Below, piece after piece: positions 5,747-10,047 of a stretch of DNA of 10,047 nucleotides. The notes below the pieces were generated by a model, which was given only the letters and a program-made list of their open reading frames with translations, did no database searches and was not told the DNA's origin. Position numbers and translations under genes: made by a program. The stretch's first letter is position 1, and each line of letters opens with the position of its first letter. The DNA is from Armatimonadota bacterium (lineage in GTDB: Bacteria > Armatimonadota > Fimbriimonadia > Fimbriimonadales > Fimbriimonadaceae): assembly GCA_023428805.1 (NCBI GenBank), contig JAEYWW010000389.1, positions 1-10,047 of the forward strand. The letters are read 5' to 3'.

Positions 5747-7363
5747 TCAGCTTTTGAGCACCCAGCCGTTCGGATCGATCACCGGCTCATCGCCCGTGAA
5801 CTTCACCGAGCCTTTGCCTTCGGTCATCGGAACCCGGGTCGTCTTGCCATCTGCCACCACATCAATCGGCATGGGGAAGGGCAGGTTGTCGGGGGTGATC
5901 CATTCGAGGGTGAGGGTGTTGTCTTTGACTTCCTTTTTGAGTTCGGGCAGCTTCGCCTGGCGGATGTAGACCTCGAAGAACCAGCTCAAATCCTGCTTGG
6001 CTTCGCGGGAGGCGATGGTCACATAGTCTTCTGTGGAGACAAGGCGCAGGGCGCGTCCGTCGGTCCATTTTTCGGATTCGGACGTGGGATATGCCATGCG
6101 GCGGATTGAGCGGAGGAAGGCGTCATCGCCGATCAGGTAGCGGAGCGAATGGAGCGCGAGCGCGCCTTTGTCGTAGATGTCTCCGCCGTAGATATCCGGG
6201 CCTGATTCGGCGCGCGGAGCTACCGGGGCGGCGTTGCGGATCGCGCGGCGGCGTCCTTTCATGGCGGTGAAATAGGCGTCCTTTCCGCGAATCTGCTCGA
6301 TGTAGAACGTGTCGAGGAAGCTCTGGAATCCCTCATGAATCCACATGTCGCGCCAGTCGGCATTGCAGACCAAATTTGCCCACCATTCATGCCCGAATTC
6401 GTGGAGCAGAAGCCAGTCGAGGCCATCGGGAGCGAAGCGGTATTTGTTGCCGTAGGCGATGGCCGTGGAGTGCTCCATGCCGAGGTGCGGAGTCTCGACG
6501 ATGCCCATCTTGACGCTGCGGAAGGGGAACGGGCCGCAGAATTTCTCCATGAAAGCGAGATACTTTTTCTGCTCCTCAATCAGCTTCGGAGCCTTATCTT
6601 TGCTTTCTGGGAGAACATAGAAGTGGATCGGAATTGTCTCACCCGTGATGGATTTCGCGGAGTCTTTGACCAGATCATAGGGGGCGGCGTTGAAGACCAG
6701 CGAGTAATTGTTGATCGGCAGCGGCATATGCCAGGTATAGGTCGTCGTCTTGTCCGCGTTCTTCTGCGTCTTCTGGAGGAGGCCTGGTCCGACGCCGATC
6801 AGAGGATCAGGCACGGTCAGGCGCATCGTCGCTTTGTCCGGCCGGTCGGACGGATGATCTTTGCAGGGGAAGATCAGATCGGCACCGTCGCCTTGGAGCG
6901 CCACGGAAACCCAATCAGCTCCGCTCGCGGTTTTGGCCCAGACTGTGCCGCCATCCCAAGGCGCGTTCTTGGCGACATGGGGGATACCTTCGTAGGTGGT
7001 CTCGACTCGAATCGGGTCGCCGGGCTGCTTGGAGAGGGGGAAGTAGACGCGAATTTTGGTCTTGTCGCGGGTGAAGCGAAGCGGGGCCTTGCCGTCGGTG
7101 ACTTTGGAAACGGTGAAAGGCTCATCCAAGTCGATCACGATGCTCCCGGTCGGGATGACCGTCTTCGCCTCCATGATCGTCGTGCCGCTCAGCGACTTCT
7201 TGACGGGATCAACTGTGATAGCAATGTCGTAGGATTGAACATCGTAGGCCGCCTGCTCGATTCTCAATTCGCCTCCCGAATCGGAGGCTTGACCGCTCAA
7301 AGCAGCGGCGAGAACTGGGACGACAGCAGACCAAGACATGCTGGATAGTATAAGCGAGGGCAT
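5747..7363 (-). CDS. M1-family metallopeptidase (aminopeptidase-like), short form
   Basis: Zinc metallopeptidase of the gluzincin M1 family, likely exported, 538 residues from ATG 7363. The N-terminal beta domain (ELRIEQAAYDVQSYDIAITVDPVKKSLSG) is followed by the substrate-anchoring loop GMEHS (Met ~296; the M1 GxMEN loop with His for Asn) and the complete zinc site HEFGH (321-325) with Glu344 in IHEGF, exactly 18 residues after the second His. Tyr397 in YDKG fits the transition-state tyrosine. The protein ends in a small beta domain (LTLEWITP...PMPIDVVADG) and lacks the helical C-terminal domain of ~850-residue PepN-type enzymes. A hydrophobic, uncharged N-terminus (LILSS...AVVPVLAAALSGQA) suggests secretion. 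The start is uncertain: TTG 7372, ATG 7363 or ATG 7339. A TATACT box at 7347-7352, seven bases above 7339, favours a leaderless start there. Substrate unknown. Confidence 0.9.
   Translation of the reverse strand: MPSLILSSMSWSAVVPVLAAALSGQASDSGGELRIEQAAYDVQSYDIAITVDPVKKSLSGTTIMEAKTVIPTGSIVIDLDEPFTVSKVTDGKAPLRFTRDKTKIRVYFPLSKQPGDPIRVETTYEGIPHVAKNAPWDGGTVWAKTASGADWVSVALQGDGADLIFPCKDHPSDRPDKATMRLTVPDPLIGVGPGLLQKTQKNADKTTTYTWHMPLPINNYSLVFNAAPYDLVKDSAKSITGETIPIHFYVLPESKDKAPKLIEEQKKYLAFMEKFCGPFPFRSVKMGIVETPHLGMEHSTAIAYGNKYRFAPDGLDWLLLHEFGHEWWANLVCNADWRDMWIHEGFQSFLDTFYIEQIRGKDAYFTAMKGRRRAIRNAAPVAPRAESGPDIYGGDIYDKGALALHSLRYLIGDDAFLRSIRRMAYPTSESEKWTDGRALRLVSTEDYVTIASREAKQDLSWFFEVYIRQAKLPELKKEVKDNTLTLEWITPDNLPFPMPIDVVADGKTTRVPMTEGKGSVKFTGDEPVIDPNGWVLKS
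7347..7352 (-). promoter_or_regulatory. TATACT -10 box for the M1 peptidase gene
   Basis: The minus strand reads TATACT seven bases above the ATG at 7339, so transcription would begin at or next to that codon. The -35 at 17-bp spacing is weak (CACTTG). If this box is the true promoter, the peptidase begins MSWSAVVPVLAAALSG and the mRNA is leaderless. No Shine-Dalgarno precedes any candidate start. Confidence 0.35.
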
Positions 7364-7389
7364 CGGGTACAAGTGATGGTGGCGCTCCT

Positions 7390-7938
7390 ATGACGCAGAT
7401 TTCCTTTCAAACTCAGCTGCATCGGCCCGGAGGCAAGGACAAGGGCGCGGATTGGACATTTTTGAATCTGCCGACCGAAGCCAGCGAAAAGCTACCGTCG
7501 CGGAGCATGGTGTCGGTGGAAGGCACCTTCAACGGCGAGAATTTTCAGGCGACGTTGGAGCCCGACGGACAGGGCGGACATTGGCTGAAGGTCAGCGAAA
7601 AACTTCGGCTGAAAGTCAAAGCTGAGGCGGGCGAAATGGTCGATCTTTCGATTGCGCCTACGACGGAGGAGCCGGAACCAGAAGTGCCGGAGGATTTTCA
7701 GGCGGCGCTGGACGCGGCATCGGATTTGGCCCGGGAAACATGGTCGGCCATCACCCCTCTAGCCCGCCGAGATTGGATTTTTTGGATTGTGTCGGGGAAG
7801 AAGGCAGAGACTCGCATCAAGCGGACCGAGGTCGCGATTTCCAAGCTGTCGGCGGGAAGCCGCCGCCCCTGCTGCTTCGACCGATCGGGGATGTACAGCA
7901 AAAGCCTGACCTGCCCGATCTCAGATGATGAAAGTTGA
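7390..7938 (+). CDS. YdeI/OmdA-like protein with DUF1905 domain
   Basis: Cytosolic 182-residue protein with two recognisable parts. Residues ~4-90 form a DUF1905-type small beta domain (ISFQTQLHRPGGKDKGADWTF, then SVEGTFNGENFQATLEPDGQGG). Residues ~100-165 are the YdeI/OmdA helical segment: VPEDFQAALDAASDLARETW, then RRDWIFWIVSGKKAETRIKR and AISKLSAGSRRPCCFDRSG. OmdA-type proteins have been linked to outer-membrane integrity and bacteriocin protection in a few species, but most members are uncharacterised. The domain pairing is common, so the gene looks intact. It reads away from the M1 peptidase gene with only 17-26 bp between starts, so its promoter must lie within or opposite the 5' end of that gene. 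No good Shine-Dalgarno was seen (GGTGG at ~12 bases). Confidence 0.85.
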   Translation: MTQISFQTQLHRPGGKDKGADWTFLNLPTEASEKLPSRSMVSVEGTFNGENFQATLEPDGQGGHWLKVSEKLRLKVKAEAGEMVDLSIAPTTEEPEPEVPEDFQAALDAASDLARETWSAITPLARRDWIFWIVSGKKAETRIKRTEVAISKLSAGSRRPCCFDRSGMYSKSLTCPISDDES

Positions 7939-7997
7939 CGGCTTTTTGAGCTCTTGAGTGGAGCGATCAAGATGCCGAACTTCACTGCACGAGCGAT

Positions 7998-8798
7998 TCA
8001 ATTTGAATTGCGTTTGTAGATGAGCGGTGTCACGATATTGTCGTCGAGCACATCGCCCACCCGCCGCGAATTGAAATACTCCTCTGGAAGCACATTGCGC
8101 TGGCCGTTGAAGGTCGATCCATCCGGCATATAGGCGCAGGTCATCGCGCGTCGGGGACGGTTGGTCATGTTCGCGCCCGCGCCATGAGCGGTGAGTCCGT
8201 TGTGGAAGACGGCGGAACCCGCTGGGCAGGGGCAGGCGACCGAAGCAATTTCGGCCCATTCGGGATAGACCTTGAAGAGGCCGCCCTGGTTGGAAGTGAT
8301 GTCCGCGTTGTCGAAACGCGCCGACTTGTGCGTTCCCGGCAGGTAGTACATGCAGCCGTTCTGGAGCGTGGCGTCGTCCAGGGCAACCCAGATGGAGAGC
8401 GAGTCGTGGGAAGAGAACGACCAGTAGGGGTTGTCCAGATGCCAGGCAGTCGCGTTGCCAAAAGGAGGCTTGATGAGGGCCTGATCGTGCCAGATGCGGA
8501 TGCCATCCACGCCCGCGAGCTCCGCGGCAACGCGACCTAGTTCGGGATCATGCATGATCTGCCGCATCCCCTCATGGACCTCGGCGAGCTTCAACGCCTG
8601 CAGGAAGACCTGCGCGTAGAAGTCGTCGGGATTGCTCTGGTTGTGCAGGAACGGCGACTCGTTGAGCCTGACTTTGATGGCTTCTTCGGTGCAAGTTCGC
8701 CAATTCTCAAGCTCATCTGCGGCGAGAAAATTCTCGATCACCAGGAAGCCGTTCTCCCGATAAGAGGAGACTTGCTCGGGAGAAAGCTGTGATTTCAT
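7998..8798 (-). CDS. PhyH-family (phytanoyl-CoA dioxygenase-like) Fe(II)/2-oxoglutarate oxygenase
   Basis: Cytosolic 266-residue oxygenase of the PhyH family, which couples 2-oxoglutarate decarboxylation to hydroxylation of varied small molecules; the substrate cannot be read here. The N-terminus LSPEQVSSYRENGFLVIENFLAADEL is the family's standard opening. The iron site is present: H120-x-D122 in WHLDNPYW and distal His205 in LTAHGAGAN. Arg214 (or 216/217) in NRPRRA would bind the 2-oxoglutarate carboxylate. LQNGCMYYLPGTHK is the conserved strand between them. ATG 8798 is preferred over 8828: it has AAAGG 11 bases upstream and begins 7 bp after the stop of the preceding VOC gene, whereas 8828 would overlap that gene by 23 bp. 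The two form an operon. The length is usual for the family. Confidence 0.88.
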   Translation of the reverse strand: MKSQLSPEQVSSYRENGFLVIENFLAADELENWRTCTEEAIKVRLNESPFLHNQSNPDDFYAQVFLQALKLAEVHEGMRQIMHDPELGRVAAELAGVDGIRIWHDQALIKPPFGNATAWHLDNPYWSFSSHDSLSIWVALDDATLQNGCMYYLPGTHKSARFDNADITSNQGGLFKVYPEWAEIASVACPCPAGSAVFHNGLTAHGAGANMTNRPRRAMTCAYMPDGSTFNGQRNVLPEEYFNSRRVGDVLDDNIVTPLIYKRNSN

Positions 8799-8805
8799 GC
8801 TGATT

Positions 8806-9282
8806 TCAGCCTTTACGGGCGGCATCAATCGCGGCGACGTCGATCTTCTGCATGGTCATCATCGCCGCAAAGGCGCGGTTGGCCTCGTCGCCGCCTGCCG
8901 CCAGCGCTTCGGTGAGAGTGCGGGGCGTGATCTGCCACGAAATTCCCCAGCGGTCCTTGCACCAACCACATTCGCTCTCCTGGCCTCCGTTGCCTACAAT
9001 GGCGTTCCAGTAGCGATCAGTTTCTTCTTGGTCGTCGGTGGCGACCTGGAAGGAAAAGGCTTCGGAGTGGGTGAACGCGGGACCTCCATTGAGTCCGATG
9101 CAGGGAATGCCGAGAACGGTGAAATCGACCGTCAGCACATCCCCCTTCTTCCCACCCGGGAAGTCGCTCGGAGCCTCGAAAATCGAGGTGACCGCACTAT
9201 CAGGAAAAGTCTCCGCATAGAATCGCGCGGCGTCGAGCGCGTCTTTGTTGAACCACAGACAGATGGTGTTCTTGGGTGTCAT
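8806..9282 (-). CDS. PhnB-like VOC superfamily protein
   Basis: Cytosolic 158-residue member of the vicinal oxygen chelate (glyoxalase-fold) superfamily, PhnB / 3-dmu-9_3-mt type. Despite the Pfam name (3-demethylubiquinone-9 3-methyltransferase) these proteins are not established methyltransferases, and their reaction is unknown. Diagnostic segments: CLWFNKDALDAARFYAETFP at the N-terminus, VDFTVLGIPCIGLNGGPAFTHSEAFSFQV in the middle, then TDRYWNAIVGNGG, CGWCKDRWGISWQITP, and a terminal helix MMTMQKIDVAAIDAA. All are typical and the length is normal, so the gene is complete. A strong Shine-Dalgarno, AGGAG, lies 9 bases above ATG 9282. It is the first gene of a two-gene operon with the PhyH oxygenase, whose start follows 7 bp after its stop. 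Confidence 0.9.
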   Translation of the reverse strand: MTPKNTICLWFNKDALDAARFYAETFPDSAVTSIFEAPSDFPGGKKGDVLTVDFTVLGIPCIGLNGGPAFTHSEAFSFQVATDDQEETDRYWNAIVGNGGQESECGWCKDRWGISWQITPRTLTEALAAGGDEANRAFAAMMTMQKIDVAAIDAARKG

Positions 9283-9402
9283 TTTTAGCTTCTCCTATCG
9301 AAACTTGCGAACTTCTCACATTATCTCACGACGGCTCTCGGGAGAATGCTCCAAGAGGATTGATCGATGTGTGGAATTAAGACAGGAGAAGAAGGTGAAG
9401 CT

Positions 9403-9479
9403 TGGTACTCCCGACGGGATTCGAACCCGCGATCTTCGCCGTGAGAGGGCGATGTCCTGAACCACTAGACGACGGGAGC
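9403..9479 (-). tRNA. tRNA-Glu, anticodon CTC
   Basis: A full cloverleaf folds on the minus strand. The acceptor GCTCCCG pairs with CGGGAGT (first pair G1-U72 is a wobble). The D-arm is GTCT/GGAC with a 9-base loop. The anticodon stem TCGCC/GGCGA has loop CTCTCAC, anticodon CTC, reading GAG. The T-arm GCGGG/CCCGT has loop TTCGAAT, and the discriminator A is followed by an encoded CCA (9403-9405). The GTCTAGTGGTTCAGGACA and CGCCCTCTCACGGCG stretches closely match bacterial tRNA-Glu. It lies between the VOC-PhyH operon and the divergent Lrp gene. Confidence 0.95.
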
Positions 9480-9494
9480 ACTCAGAGACGCAAA

Positions 9495-9500
9495 ATCATA
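9495..9500 (-). promoter_or_regulatory. TATGAT -10 box for tRNA-Glu
   Basis: The minus strand reads TATGAT with 15 bases between it and G1 of the tRNA, giving a 5' leader of roughly 9 bases. The -35 region is T-rich (TTTTTT) rather than TTGACA, so only the -10 is called. Position and match (5 of 6) make it plausible. Confidence 0.45.
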
Positions 9501-9539
9501 CCACGCACCTGGGGCGAAAAAAATCCTTACGGACCTTAG

Positions 9540-9579
9540 CCCGGTTTTCGCACAAATTAGGTGAAACCGGGTCTATGCT
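9540..9579 (+). promoter_or_regulatory. Promoter and inverted repeat of the Lrp/AsnC gene
   Basis: CCCGGTTT (9540-9547) and AAACCGGG (9564-9571) are perfect inverted copies with a 16-base spacer. The spacer holds an inner, imperfect TTTTC...AAATT...GAAA dyad. A TATGCT -10-like box follows at 9574-9579, giving a start about 8 bases above the ATG, so the dyad covers the -35 region. Lrp/AsnC proteins typically bind such AT-centred dyads in their own promoters, so autorepression is likely. The -35 itself is poor. Confidence 0.5.
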
Positions 9580-9593
9580 TTCGGAACAACGTC

Positions 9594-10047
9594 ATGAAAG
9601 CGAACCTCGATCGCGTGGATCGCGAGATACTGAAAATCCTGCAGAACGACGGCAGGATCAGCAATGCGAATCTGGCTCGTCGTGTGGGACTGTCTCCTCC
9701 AAGTGTGCTCCAAAGGGTGCGTAAATTGGAAGAGTCAGGCTATATCGAAGGATACAAGGCGATCCTGGACAGGGAGAATTTGGGCTTCAATCTGCTGGTC
9801 ATCGCCAACATCAGCTTGGCCCTGCACCAGGAACAGCCCATTGAGGCGTTCCGGGCTGCGGTGCAGGACATTCCGGAAGTGCAGGAGTGCCTGCATGTGT
9901 CGGGCGATTTCGACTTTCTGCTGAAGGTTGTCGTCAGCGACATGCACGACTATGAGCGTCTGGTCCGCGAGAAGCTCAGCGCCATCCCGGGGATCGGGAA
10001 AATCCAATCCAGCTTCGTGCTCGCACCCACGAAGATGACCACGGAAC
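9594..10047 (+). CDS. Lrp/AsnC-family transcriptional regulator (3' end off the window)
   Basis: DNA-binding regulator that usually senses amino acids; 151 codons are visible with no stop, close to the family's usual 150-165. The N-terminal helix-turn-helix is clear: LDRVDREILKILQNDGRISNANLARRVGLSP, then SVLQRVRKLEESGYIEGYKA, with the recognition helix around residues 33-45. A linker (ILDRENLGFNL) joins the RAM ligand-binding/oligomerisation domain from ~residue 65: VIANISLALHQEQPIEAFRAAV, PEVQECLHVSGDFDFLLKVVVSDMHDYERLV, and GIGKIQSSFVLAPTK. ECLHVSGDFDFLLKV is the hallmark RAM segment. The ATG at 9594 has no clear Shine-Dalgarno (GGAAC 8 bases above at best). The ligand and regulon cannot be read from the sequence. 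Confidence 0.93.
   Translation, partial: MKANLDRVDREILKILQNDGRISNANLARRVGLSPPSVLQRVRKLEESGYIEGYKAILDRENLGFNLLVIANISLALHQEQPIEAFRAAVQDIPEVQECLHVSGDFDFLLKVVVSDMHDYERLVREKLSAIPGIGKIQSSFVLAPTKMTTE

Noticed and set aside
6335..7348. Plus-strand 337-codon frame opposite the M1 peptidase gene
   Set aside because: The minus strand carries an unambiguous M1 zinc site; the plus frame has no recognisable motif and no promoter or ribosome-binding site.
9245..9460. Plus-strand 71-codon frame ending in GTPDGIRTRDLRRERAMS
   Set aside because: This is the common false protein produced by reading antisense through a tRNA gene; the tRNA-Glu cloverleaf explains the sequence.
9516..9535. Terminator on the minus strand at the A7 run (T7 on minus)
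   Set aside because: Only a 3-bp stem plus two wobble pairs precedes the T run, and no minus-strand gene lies upstream that would need termination.

Overview
The window is ordinary bacterial chromosome of fairly high GC, with compact, mostly exported or housekeeping-accessory genes. The lineage cannot be fixed from the sequence. Several starts lack a Shine-Dalgarno and sit 6-7 nt below a TAnnnT box, one lipoprotein has a Gly/Ser-rich tether after its cysteine, and the Fur protein resembles the actinobacterial FurA branch. These traits would suit a non-proteobacterial lineage such as Armatimonadota, but that is a guess.

Layout: (1) 1-251, minus strand, the N-terminal part of a FurA/PerR-like regulator running off the left edge, with a 21-bp palindrome (265-285) over its promoter. 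(2) 418-2574, minus strand, a large lipoprotein of unknown function with a terminator behind it (376-412) and several palindromes in front of it (2594-2704). (3) 2756-4562, plus strand, a SnoaL/NTF2-like lipoprotein and then a secreted beta-lactamase-fold serine hydrolase that is unusually AT-rich and lacks the usual third active-site motif. (4) 4563-5130, a gene-free stretch holding about 13 units of a degenerate tandem repeat with a very regular 20-21 bp period. (5) 5131-5583, plus strand, an AHSA1/SRPBCC protein. (6) 5600-5733, a REP-like pair of hairpins between convergent genes. (7) 5747-7363, minus strand, a short M1-family metallopeptidase, head to head with a YdeI/OmdA-like protein (7390-7938, plus). 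(8) 7998-9282, minus strand, a two-gene operon of a PhnB-like VOC protein and a PhyH-family dioxygenase. (9) 9403-9479, minus strand, tRNA-Glu(CTC). (10) 9594 to the right edge, plus strand, a nearly complete Lrp/AsnC regulator with an inverted repeat over its promoter.

The genes do not form one pathway. The clearest functional groupings are the VOC-PhyH operon, the exported pair at 2756-4562, and two regulators that each carry a likely autoregulatory operator. No phage, transposase, CRISPR or defence system was seen. The least explained items are the 20-bp-period array, the twin GGTGTAC palindromes, and the large lipoprotein.
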